Below, piece by piece: positions 23,887 to 34,189 of a stretch of 64,000 bases of DNA (positions within the stretch are counted from its first letter, which is position 1; each line of letters starts with the position of its first letter). Below the pieces are notes generated by a model. That model saw only the letters and a program-made list of their open reading frames with translations. It had not been told where the DNA came from and searched no databases. The stretch spans positions 2,279 through 66,278 of the forward strand of contig QANZ01055303.1 in assembly GCA_003254925.1 (NCBI GenBank). The letters are read 5' to 3'. The translations under genes were made by a program, and so were the position numbers. The DNA comes from Chamaecrista fasciculata. Its lineage: Eukaryota > Streptophyta > Magnoliopsida > Fabales > Fabaceae.

Positions 23887-24908
23887 TTATATATATATAA
23901 TATATATTAAAGGAAGTAATATTTTTCTAGCAATAATATTAAGTTGCCACTGAGTATTTTTTTAGCAATATATTTGTTGCCAAAAGTTTAAATGTAAAAG
24001 TAATTTTCGGCAACAAACTAGTTGCTACATATATGTTCTTGCTGCAGAAAGGCACTTCTGGATTGATACAACTTTTATTGCAATAAAAAAAAAATGCCAC
24101 CAGAAAATCACCTAAACAGCAAAAATCATAAATTGTTGTCTAAAGTTTTTCTTTTCTTGCAATGATAATGTCATTGCAAAAACTCTTAATACTTTCTTGT
24201 AGCAGTGCGAAATTCACACAAAAGTTAAGTCATAGTTGTAATTCAACAATTCATTAAGAAATCTTTTTACAAAAACCCAGTTTGCAACAATCAAATTATA
24301 GCATCTTATAATGAAAGGCAACGATCTTCTTGTTTTTTTTTTTTTCCCTTTGTAGAGATTTTAGTTGCTGTGAAAAGTCTTCTATTCCTTGTATTGTAAC
24401 TTCAATCTATAGGTTTCACAATTAGAGGAGTTTCCTTTCTTGGGCTTTATTTTTCAACAGCTTGATTCTGGAGGAGTTCTTTATGTTGCACAATTTTGAT
24501 AGTTGCTAATCTGCTTGTAGTATATATTACCCTCTAACGTAGAGGCCTCAAGATCCATCGTTGATTCGTTTCTCTTATTGGTAAACTTAAGTTGCATGCA
24601 GCTTTACATTTAACCTTCAATTCCAATCTTCATTGTCCTTTGCTTTATATTTAAAGTTCATGCCTTTGTTTGAATATTTTCCTTTTACTTCTTTCCTACA
24701 CAAGTTACCGTACTGCATTTGAATCACATTCTTGTCTTTGGTATGACCTTTTCCTTCCATCAATGTTCTTGGTGCATGTTAGACCAGTTCTTAGGATTAG
24801 TATCAAATATCAATAGTGATGAATGAGAGAAATTATATGTGTATTATTCATGAAAATGATAGGGAATTTATAGAAGTTGAAACCTATTCTAGGAAATAGA
24901 AATAAATA
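23887..24908. other. Intergenic with possible CACTA-like terminus
   Basis: No gene. On the minus strand, CACTGCTACAAGAAAG (24206-24191) resembles a CACTA-element end, with several GCAAC/GTTGC short inverted motifs nearby (23940-24190). No matching other end was found. The remainder (24210-24908) is unassigned and ends against an LRR fragment. Confidence 0.35.
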
Positions 24909-24974
24909 GAACTTGAGGTATGTGAATGTGAGTAGTTGGTAATGCTGTTTGATTTTGAAGAACTGAATAACTAA
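24909..24974 (+). pseudogene. LRR exon-D fragment, left half
   Basis: GAACTTGAGGTATGTGAATG onward matches the exon B/D sequence (for example 14909 and 18197) through TTTGATTTTGAAGAACTGAA, with a stop and missing bases. The match is cut at 24974 by the inserted element and resumes at 30455 on the other side. Confidence 0.85.
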
Positions 24975-25925
24975 GGATCTGTTTGGGAACAAGTTAATTT
25001 TAATCCAATCTCATCCAAATGGATGGGATGAGATTATTTTTTAATTGGATGAGATGAGATGATGTATTGGTGTTTGGGTGATTTTAGTGATAATGATGTT
25101 AAATAGGGTGTGAAATTATATAAAAGGGTATGTAATGATTGTGGTTGGTAGAAATAAGTTTATGGATTTTTGTAATTTGTATAGGGGTAGAAATGGGGTA
25201 CCCCCAATTTTTTTTTGTTTTTTTTTTTTTACTTTTTATTATACTATTTTTATATTTTATACTACTAAATATTTTTTTAATTGTAAGAAATACATATCTA
25301 TTATTATTTTTATCAATTGTATATTAAAAATATACATAAAATATATATTTAATCTTAATTAAATCAACATTTTTTTAACAATTAAGTCAAATTAAATGTC
25401 TTTATTGATAANCCTATAATACCCTTAAACATACCTCTTCATTTCTCAAAGATATCTTCTTACTTTTTTCCTAAAAGATACCTCTTGGTTTATTAAAAGA
25501 GAGTTGTCCCCAATTGTTTGCTTCCTAAAATATCCTTAATGAGACCTCTTTATGACTCAAAGATACCTTTTGATATTTTTCCTAAAACATACCTCTTCTC
25601 TCAATAAAAAATCTATGGTTCCAAAGTACAAACAACATTCACTAAAAATTAAAAAGCCACGTTCATTGAAGAGACGCGTCCATGATGGAAAAGTTATATC
25701 ATTTCAAACTAACACCCCTACCTCATTCCACTTGCATTTTAGTCGTTACTTTTTTTATTTTGTTTGAATCGATCATACAGGGACCTTGAGACGCCTTCGA
25801 TCAACCATTGAGAAACATAGAAGATAACGACTAAAATGGTTTTCTTAAGAAATTGGGAGGAGGGAGATCGAATGCCGTAGAAGAGAAGACGACGTCAACG
25901 AATCGTGAAGATCGACGAGGACAGA

Positions 25926-26357
25926 CCGTGGCGTCTCAGTCTCGGCGGCGCAATGGTTCCCGCTTTAATCATAACCATCGGATCTCTTTGTCTTCCCGAC
26001 ACACCAAACTCGATGATAGAGCGTGGAGATCACGTTGAAGCCAAGAAGAAACTACAGAGAGTTCTAGGCGTTGATGACGTGGACGAAGAATTCAACGACC
26101 TCGTGGCAGCAAGTGAGGCTTGGAAGCGCGTGGAGCATCCTTGGGCTAATCTGTTGCAGAGAAAATACCGGCCTCACCTAACAATGGCTATACTGAATCA
26201 AAGTTATCATGTTTTACGCCCCCGTTTTGTTCAATTCCATTGGGTTTAAGGACGATGCTTTGCTTATGTCCGCCGTTATCACCAGAGTTATGGAGTCGAT
26301 AAGTGGGGTAAGCGAAAGCTGTTTCTTGAAGGAGGCGTTCAAATGTTCATATGCCAG
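25926..26357 (+). pseudogene. Captured fragment of a hexose/H+ symporter (STP) exon
   Basis: Encodes [40 protein letters not shown] and [20 protein letters not shown], all diagnostic of plant sugar transport proteins (STP, MFS family). It continues past small internal deletions and frame changes into FYAPVLF-, DKWG- and EGGVQM-like sequence. The fragment stops at CATATGCCAG|GTAAAT, where STP genes have a conserved intron after MxICQ, so a real donor site came along. It covers only the middle of a 12-helix transporter and cannot be functional. Confidence 0.85.
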
Positions 26358-26673
26358 GTAAATTAATTTTCATACTTTTTGTTTTTGGTAAATTTTTGGT
26401 TTTGGTCCCGTTAATTTATTTAGGTCATTCATTTAGTCCTTATAGGTTGTATATATGAACTTCTTTAAAAAATATTGTTAATATATGATTTGGGTTTGGA
26501 TTGATCGAAGAAAAATAAAATTATAGCAGGTACTAAAATGAAAACTTGAGTATTATATAGTAGTTAAATTTTATTTTTGATCCCTTTAGTTTATTTAGTT
26601 CATTAATTTAGACCTTATAGGTTGTACATATGAAATTTTTTAAAAATATTGATAATATATGATTTCAAGACAG

Positions 26674-26880
26674 GCGGCGTTGGACCACGCGCCGGCAAAC
26701 TTGGCTGAAGGAGGCAGGTTTGTGATACGTATAAAAGCAGGGGTTTATGAGGAGACGGTTAAGATTCTGATCCACAAGAGGGATGTGGTATTCTTGGGAG
26801 ATGGTATGGCCAAAACGTCATTTCTGGATCCAATCATGTAGGCCTTCCTCAAGCAACCACTTACAACTCCGCTACTGTTG
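26674..26880 (+). pseudogene. Captured fragment of a pectinesterase exon
   Basis: After an acceptor-like ACAG, the + strand encodes AALDHAPANLAEGGRFVIRI, KAGVYEET and VVFLGDGMAKT, the start of the plant pectin methylesterase catalytic domain. A frame change near 26818 follows, then VGLPQATTYNSATV, ending at GTTG|GTGAGT, a good donor. The catalytic aspartates lie further downstream in the family and are absent. With the STP fragment 316 bp upstream and in the same orientation, the two could be spliced together in a chimeric transcript. Confidence 0.85.
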
Positions 26881-29800
26881 GTGAGTTCATTTATATTTTG
26901 CCATTCATACTTCCAATCTGTTTTGTCATCAATTTTATCCAAATTGAAAAATTTGGTTCTTTGAATGTACAATTGGGCAATGAAAAGAGTAATCTTAACA
27001 AGAACGCCATTCTTTGTTCTTTAATCTTTAAGCATCTACTAACTCTTGGTTGTTTTTACATCTTGATAAGTCATTTCACTTTTCCATTATTTTACTAAGC
27101 ATCACACCCAATTTTTTAGCAACAAATTCTATGAATGTTAATTTTAATTAGTCTGCATATTAGTGGGTCATATTGAATCGGCATCAGATTGTTAAAAAAG
27201 AATTGTTTCCTTTTATATGTTATACTTTGCACAAATGATTTCTGATGGTGTCCCTGATAGATTGATTTTAAGTTTGTTCTGAAATTAGTAGAAGTTTCCT
27301 TTTTAAGTTTCTTTTAATTAAAAGTATTGATGGGATTCTGATTGCAATCCTCTCTTTTGTCTTGTGTTCTCTTTGTAATTTTTATTGTACAATTAATTCT
27401 CTGTGTATTGTTACTGTACTTTTTTATAACCTTGATTTTGTTCCCCTGAAATTTGTGGATGGGGTATGAGTCAATTCAAGAACTTGATGATATAGAAGAG
27501 AAGATTTTCTGTTCTTTGTTTTAATCTTTATACATAAGCGTTATATATCCAACATGAACAATTTGGTTATGTGCTATATATAATCGACGATATCTATATT
27601 TCATTCATTTTTTGGTTTTTACATTTACACGAACTCTATCCACTCTTACAGGTTACCCTTGATTAATTGATTAACTTTTGGAAATTACGTGTGCAACCAA
27701 AAATTAAGGATTTTCTCTGCCGTTTGTTTGATTCATGGGGCTCTTCCAACAACTGTTAATCTAATGCTCTTTCCGTTCTAACTTGTTTTTACCAATATAT
27801 TTCTAAATACTATAATTCACTTGTGTTAAAGTTCTATAAGCTTCACGAAAAACGGATCCGTTTTCTAGGTTACACACTGTCAAACCCATAGGAAGCCAAA
27901 AGGTATGGTTTGATAGACAATGTAGGAAACTATTGGCTGATTTTGGAGGGGTAGACAAGTGCTGCTACAAAATAGCCTTAAATAGCTAATTGGCAATATT
28001 TACTTTCATTAGTTATAGATTTTCTTTGTAATTATCTATTGAATTAGAATGCCCAACTGAGATATTGTAATTTTTAATAAATTTCTTTAGATTTTGTCGG
28101 ATAAATTCAAAAAGAAACCTTCAGCTTTGTGTGACTATATTATTCTTCATAGGAAACGTCTTAGTTTCATCATGTTGTCTTTGATGCTTGATGTCCAAAA
28201 GACATTTCCAATATTTAATAAGATAGTTTCTCTGATCTATTTTATTGAGAAAAGGTTTCAGATGGAAGTGGTTAACAAAACATGATCATGCTATATTGGT
28301 ACATCTTTTTGTCCACTCCTATTTCAATGACTTGGGGGGGTTAACATGAACACACCATAAAATTGGAGTTAAATTACATTGTTTATCTTAATGACTTACA
28401 AATAAGTGAACAATGGTTGACAAAATAAAACAACGAAAAAACAAAGTTTATTTTTTAATATTAACTTATATTCTTCTCTATTGTAGACAATGTTAATTTA
28501 CCAATATAAAATATGTAAATCAACTTTTCATCCAAACTGGAAGGAAGAAAGATTAGAGAGATGGAGCAATATATATGACTGAAGAATTATATTGTGTAAT
28601 AATATTTTTTTTTAATTCTTGATTTTTTAATTTACCAGTCAACCTTAGTAATGGAATCTAATATTTTCTATAAAATATTCTAATATATATAGAGTATCTT
28701 ATATTTATAAAGGGAGAGAATAATTTTCTAAAAAATGAGATAAGAAAAGCTTTTATTTGTTCTCTGTTTTCAGCTTTTAAAATTGTATTTTACTTTTATA
28801 GTCTTAAAAACAAACGAAAAGTAATGTGCCATCTAAGGTAAAAAAATAAAAATAGAAGAGACGTGCAAAGATTAATTTATATTTTTAATTACTATAATTT
28901 AAAAATAAAAAAATATTATATTATATTTTATAACTTTTGTTTTATTTCAATTGTAATCTTTTTAATTTAAAGGTGTGAGAAGTTAATTAATTTCATTTAC
29001 TACTTTCTCTTTTTCACTATATGTAATTACCTAATATGTTTATTTTTTTGGTTTATTTTGTAATTTTCAATTGAATTATTTTTTACCGACCACAAATTAA
29101 AGGTCCTTACACATATATAATACTCGGGGCTTTCCGTGCCCATTACATTTGTGAAAAGGTAAAAAGTATACTACTATCAAGAATTATTCTAACAATTTAG
29201 TGAAAACTACAAATGTCAAATCAAACGTTACATACATATTTTTATGGGATGCGAAGTTTGATTAATTCTTGACACATATACTTCTAACGAATATGTATGT
29301 AACGTTACATTTTTGTCAAATCAAACGTTACAAATGTATACTTCTAACGATTTGACGTTTGAATAATTCTTGACATGGGATGCGAAGTTTAATTCTTGAC
29401 ATGGGATGCAACAGATTAATGACCTGAAGAACAGGTAAAAAGTATAAAATTTGCCTCTTTAGTAGGTTTTCCATTCACTATTTTAAAACTATTAGATCCC
29501 ATCAAAGGATATAATTATGCCACACAATTGCATCCTATGCCAAGAATCAAAACTTGCATCATAGACTAACTCATTTGCATGTATCATATTTAAAATAAAA
29601 TAATGAACATGGAGTGAACATGGGTGTGGGAATGAATTTTTATTTGGGGTTTAAAGATGAGTGGGCAAGAATTTTTATTTTTTTATATATATTTTTATGC
29701 ATTATATTTAAAACAATTTATTTTACACTATAATTTTAAATGACGGACGGTATATAATAGTGTAGATTCTAAATTCTAGATCCTAGATATAAATATATAT

Positions 29801-30008
29801 ATATATGGATAGAGAAAATTAGGGTTCGGTTTGCATATATATTTCCCGTACACATCACTACATTTCAAATTGAACATCAATTAACGTCTAAAATAAAAAA
29901 AAAATCAAATATCATACTTGAAGAGTGCTACGACAAGAGTGCTACCATTATATATATTATCCATCTTTAAGAAATAATTAAATTTACAACAAAATAAATA
30001 AATCTAAT
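26881..30008. other. Transposon interior, no gene recognised
   Basis: AT-rich filler with no long open frame. Around 29210-29410 there is a cluster of short direct repeats built from CAAATCAAACGTTACA, TACTTCTAACGA and ATTCTTGACATGGGATGC. GA/GT-rich simple sequence follows the Helitron end at about 30040-30170. Confidence 0.5.
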
Positions 30009-30454
30009 GCGTGCAACGCACGCAAATTCCACTAGTATATATAAGAGTGTGTGTGGAGTGTGTGAAAGAGGGAGAGAGAGGTGTATGTGTGTGTGTGTGA
30101 GAGAGAGAAAGAGAAAAAGTGTGTGAGTGGAAAAGATAAAAAAATGATGAGAAATGATAGATAGAGAGAGAAAATTATAAGTGTAATAAATGAGTGTATG
30201 TAAAATTATTATTTTGTCTAGTTCTCTTTTTTATATTTGTATTAAAGTAGAGGTAATTATAGGTGTGTAAGTAGGGATAGATTAGTAATTGTAAGAGAAA
30301 ATGAGATGATGTTGTGAATGAGATGATGATGTGGATGAGATGAGATGAGATGGAGGTTCCAAAAAAACACCCAATCAATACTGTTCATCCAATCCTAGAA
30401 TGAGATTAAGATTGAATGAGATGGGATTAGGATTATTGGCTCCCCAAACAGACC

Positions 30455-30506
30455 CTAAGAAATGGAGATTCAATTGTCATGGGTTGTACCTTTGAGAAGG
30501 CTAAAG
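30455..30506 (+). pseudogene. LRR exon-D fragment, right half
   Basis: After the TAA repeat the sequence continues GAAATGGAGATTCAATTGTC and on through GGGTTGTACCTTTGAGAAGG, matching exon D (for example 17540-17580) where the left half stopped. The match ends at 30506, where a retroelement-like sequence begins. Confidence 0.83.
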
Positions 30507-32340
30507 TGATACGATTAGGACAGATATGGCAACAATTGAGGTGGAATGCCAACGTGGAAGGTTGATGTGGCATGTGACTCACAAATTGGGCATGGGAAGC
30601 GTGAGCCTTCATCATCAAAGGAGAACTACGTGCGAGAGAGGAATCTCGTGATTATTGTTGAGCTGTGATGCAAGTTTGTTAAGGAAGTTGTTATAGTAGA
30701 CTAAGAATAAATAGGGGAATGTATTGTATTGAAGTAAGATGAATTTTGTGAAGACTTTAAGTCTTGGAGTTTTGCCCAACTCGAATGGGGCCTTCTGCTA
30801 TATAATTTTCATTCTAGTCCGAAATTGTTTTGCATTCTTCCATTTTAGTCCCTTCTTCGTCTTTCCACTTTGCTTTTCTTTCTTCTTGAGTGTATCATTT
30901 GGTGCTTTCATTGTCCCATGGCTGACACCTCCGTGTATCAGTCACTTGAGTTCCCTAAATTTGATGGTTCTAGACCTCTTTATTGGCTCTTTTGCGCTAC
31001 ACAATTTTTCTATCGTTCCGCTACACCGGATAACCGACGTTTCGCCATCGCTGTTGCGCATTTGGAAGGAGTTGCTTTGTCTTGGTTCCAACTGTTGCAG
31101 ATACATCATCCGATTTCTTCATGGACTGCTCTAGCTAGGGTTCTTGAGTTCCAATTCAGTCCGTCTGGTCTCAATCGTGATTCCGAAGCTCCGTGGTCAG
31201 CGATTGCTGAGTTATTAGCCGAAATTGAAGCAGATGAACTTAATGTTGATGCCGTGGAGGAAGTTCTTGAACCGGCAATTGCAACGTCGCACGATTCCGT
31301 TTTGGCTGGCGTTGACACGGGGGAATTCGTCGTTGTTGCTGCGGCTGATGCGGATGACGTTCTAGAAACAGAGAATACGACTTCGCCAAATCTCGTCGGG
31401 AAAGTCGATCACGACGTTGTGTTTCTAGTCAATCAGCTCCTGAATGAAGTGGATCGACAGACGCATTCCTCCGACATACTCTTTGATTCACATAATTTGG
31501 CGGAAGTTGTTTCACATTTTCCTCCTTCGAACATGCTCTTCGATCCATATTACTTAGAGGTACATGAGGTACAGAGTCTTCACTCTCTTTCTATTCTTGA
31601 AGGGGTTAGTTTGGCTCTTGGAAAAAGGAAAAGAGATGCAGGAACTGAAATTTTAATATATGACCCTGGGGGATTCATTTGGGTTAATTGTTTACTCTTG
31701 AAGTGTAAAACTCATTTTACAAGATGTCCCTCTTACAACATCTGCAGTATTTTGGATGAGACTAAGGGGAGAAATAATGATGTTCTGATTTTAGGGGACG
31801 TATTTGATCCCGGTGGCTCTATGCATGAGGATTTCATTATTATTATAAGTCCATCTTTCTTTATAATTGATGGTCTTAGCTCTTATTTTAGGGGATCAAT
31901 AACTGCGCATAACTGCTGTATGGTTTTGTCTCACTTGGAGAAGCAATTAAGCACTAAGTCAATGGGCTTTGTTGGCAAGCTTATGATTCAATTTGCTATA
32001 GCCACATCAGTTCTACTATAGAGACAAAGGGGTTTGGACTTAATGATTTACTTGATATGACTTTTCAAACATTTTCATTTCTACATTTAAGCAAGTGGCA
32101 GTTTCCTGATATGACAATTCACATGGATCTTAGGATGAATGGGTATGGAGGAAGGGCTAAAGTGACAATGGGTGTTGCTGTCATGGCACAAGTGTATTTC
32201 TACTCTTGTTATAATTTTGTAAACTGAAACTTGAGCATAGCGTGGTTCAGTTCTACTGGCCTTGTAATAAAGATAGATTCCACTTGACACATACCTCACT
32301 ATCTTATCTTTGACGACAATATGAAACTTGAGCTTTGTGT
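30507..32340 (+). mobile_element. LTR-retroelement relic with a gag-like reading frame
   Basis: A gag-like frame of about 370 codons lies within 30870-32021; the first natural ATG giving the gag-like part is at 30919. It encodes FPKFDGSRPLYWLFCATQFF, HLEGVALSWFQLLQ and SSWTALARVLEFQF, resembling the N-terminal gag domain of plant LTR elements (substrate pattern KFDG..P..W...FF...LEG.AL.W). No zinc knuckle, protease or pol is present, so it is a partial fossil. Its left border abuts the LRR fragment at TGATACG (30507); its right border is uncertain. LTRs were not found. Confidence 0.5.
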
Positions 32341-32981
32341 GTTAAACTTAGACTTATTCTATTTATCTATTGACCTCTTGTGATGGTGAAGTGTTTCTGT
32401 TTGCAGTATTACTAGTGAGTTCAAACAAACTCCTCTCCCATAGAAGCATTTCAAACTAAACATAATTTAATAAATTGAACTAATCACTGATTGAGAGCAC
32501 CCTATCACAAATGCTGAACTTTCCAACTTTTTATTTTCTTATTAAAACTTTTTATCCATAATAAACAATTTAAATGCTCTAGATTAAAAAATCAGCTTTT
32601 AAGCAGTACTAATGTAAATTAAAAAAACAACTACCTTTCAGATTTAGATTTGATGTAGGAACCACTGGAATATAAGATATCCTTTCAAAAGAATTTTGAT
32701 TATAACAAAATAAAATGAGATCTAGAAAGAAGAGTACTGAATATTAATATTACAAAAGAAATAGAAGATGAAGAAAATATAGTCATAATCCATATAAGGA
32801 ACTGAGGTAACACCTTATATTTGACTCATGCATGCGATCAATTAATATAGCATTTGTATTCAAATAATAATCTTTTAAATTTGATATCCCATTAGTTTTT
32901 ATCATATCTTGGTGAGTGATTGTGTTTAATTATTTTTATAGTTGAGATAAGGTAAATATATTTGTGTTGTGAATGCTACAG
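32341..32981. other. Intron-like spacer before an LRR fragment
   Basis: AT-rich, no gene. The last ~30 bp, TTGTGAATGCTACAG, match the intron end before exon E (18690-18701), so this is partly the old intron of the decayed + strand NLR copy. Confidence 0.5.
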
Positions 32982-33632
32982 ATAGTTCACAACTTGCAAA
33001 GTTTGGATTTGGATGGAAAACTTGCCATGATGATATGGAAGGGCCAATTTCTAGACAAGCTCTTTCACAATGTACAAGAGCTTTCTCTGAAATTGGATGG
33101 CTCATCAGTAAGTTTTGCACATGGATTGTACAATGATAGGCTTCCTAATTTACAAAGGCTCAAGTTGAGTGGTTGGGTGAAGGAGCTTATTATGCCTCTT
33201 CTACTTGATGTTGCTGTAAGATAAATTTTAATACTCGAGAACTTGATGAGTAAATAAATATGTACCTTGATTCATGCCTTTGATAATCTTGAAGAGAGTT
33301 TTTCTTCCCTAAGCCCTTCTTCCTTTCTTAATTCTCTAATGGTTGAGAACACTATGAGCTTATCCATTCATGCCTTATCACCTTATCACAAATGTGTGGC
33401 TAATCTTATTATGAAGGGAGAGAGAAGGGTATATGAAACCCTACTAGGCTCTAATTTCCTTAAGCCCAACCACCATCACATTGAGCCTTCCTTTTATTAG
33501 ACCTAGCCCATTAGTTACATGGGCCACATATTATATTATTATAAAATAATCTAACATGCACCTTTTACAACTTTGGTTCTTGATGATGTGAATTGCCTAA
33601 AGCACATATGGAATGAGCACTCTCAAAAATGA
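32982..33632 (+). pseudogene. LRR exon-E fragment, interrupted by a solo LTR
   Basis: Begins after GAATGCTACAG with ATAGTTCACAACTTGCAAAG and encodes IVHNLQSLDLDGKLAMMIWK, LFHNVQELSLKLDGSSVSFA and LPNLQRLKLSGWVKEL, matching exon E (18702 onward). The match breaks at 33214, where an LTR is inserted. It resumes at 33557 (CACCTTTTACAACTTTGGTT) and ends near 33632 after GGAATGAGCACTCTCAAAA. Together with the exon-D fragment to the left, this is the remnant of a third NLR copy. Confidence 0.87.
33215..33556 (+). mobile_element. Solo LTR
   Basis: A 342-bp insertion beginning TGTAAGAT and ending ATCTAACA (TG...CA with imperfect short inverted ends), placed precisely inside exon-E sequence that is continuous in the paralogues. 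No internal retroelement sequence is present, so it looks like the product of LTR-LTR recombination. A clean 5-bp target duplication is not evident (TGC is shared). Confidence 0.7.
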
Positions 33633-34189
33633 ACATAGCTATGGGAAAATGCTTGATAAAGTTGTAATCAAGAAAAGAAAGCAAAGGATTGTGCCCTTAA
33701 GAAGAATGTAAAAAGTGATCTATATTCATTAGATTATTCAAGGTTCTAATCTCAATATTCATTAGATGATAATAATAATAATAGCTCTAGACTTACCTTA
33801 ACCTATATCAACTATAAATAACATGATTATTGAATTCCTCATTTTTTTTTTGAACAGATTGGATTCCTCGTTTAAAGAGGAATGAAATGTCAAATTAAAT
33901 AATTGAGCAACAAAATGATTTACAATACACCTCTTCTAACAAATATATATATTTCACATAGATAAAATATCTGAGTCCTACAACACATAAGTGAAATATC
34001 AAGTTTTACAAAACATACATAACATGTCTAAATCCTTCAACACATAGTTTGTTCAAGTCCTACAAACATACATAAAAATGAAAAGTTCAAAATCCAAATC
34101 CTACAAGACAATTGTAATCTTCTTATTCATTACTACTGATAGATGAAACTGACAGTTGAAGTTGTCCCTGAAAAAATATATAATACAAA

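Larger units (their letters stand above)
25297..30035 (+). mobile_element. Helitron-like element (3' end clear, 5' end tentative)
   Basis: The 3' terminus is textbook: a GCGTGC-AAC-GCACGC hairpin (30009-30023, extendable by one T-A pair), then a few bases and CTAG (30032-30035), followed by T in the host. Helitrons insert between A and T, start with TC and make no target duplication. TC at 25297, preceded by A, is one candidate 5' end but is poorly supported in this AT-rich sequence. No Rep/helicase is seen, so it is non-autonomous. The captured gene fragments at 25926-26880 fit the known habit of Helitrons. Confidence 0.5.
24975..30454. mobile_element. Tourist/PIF-Harbinger-like element with nested insertions
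   Basis: The left end GGATCTGTTTGGGAACAAG and the right end, read inversely, GGGTCTGTTTGGGGAGCCAA form imperfect terminal inverted repeats that extend into ATCC/CATCTCAT-rich subterminal sequence. Direct repeats TAA (24972-24974, 30455-30457) flank it, the usual target site of this superfamily. The flanking LRR fragment continues exactly across the insertion. I see no transposase. The 5.5-kb size is explained at least partly by a Helitron-like insertion carrying gene fragments inside it. A single N lies at 25413. Confidence 0.7.

Noticed and set aside
24180-24210. A complete CACTA transposon ending at 24206
   Set aside because: Only one end resembles CACTA termini and no partner end or 3-bp duplication was found, so it is kept only as a weak note.
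25135-25362. Frames in the T-rich left part of the Tourist-like element
   Set aside because: Homopolymer-rich sequence; no recognisable protein.
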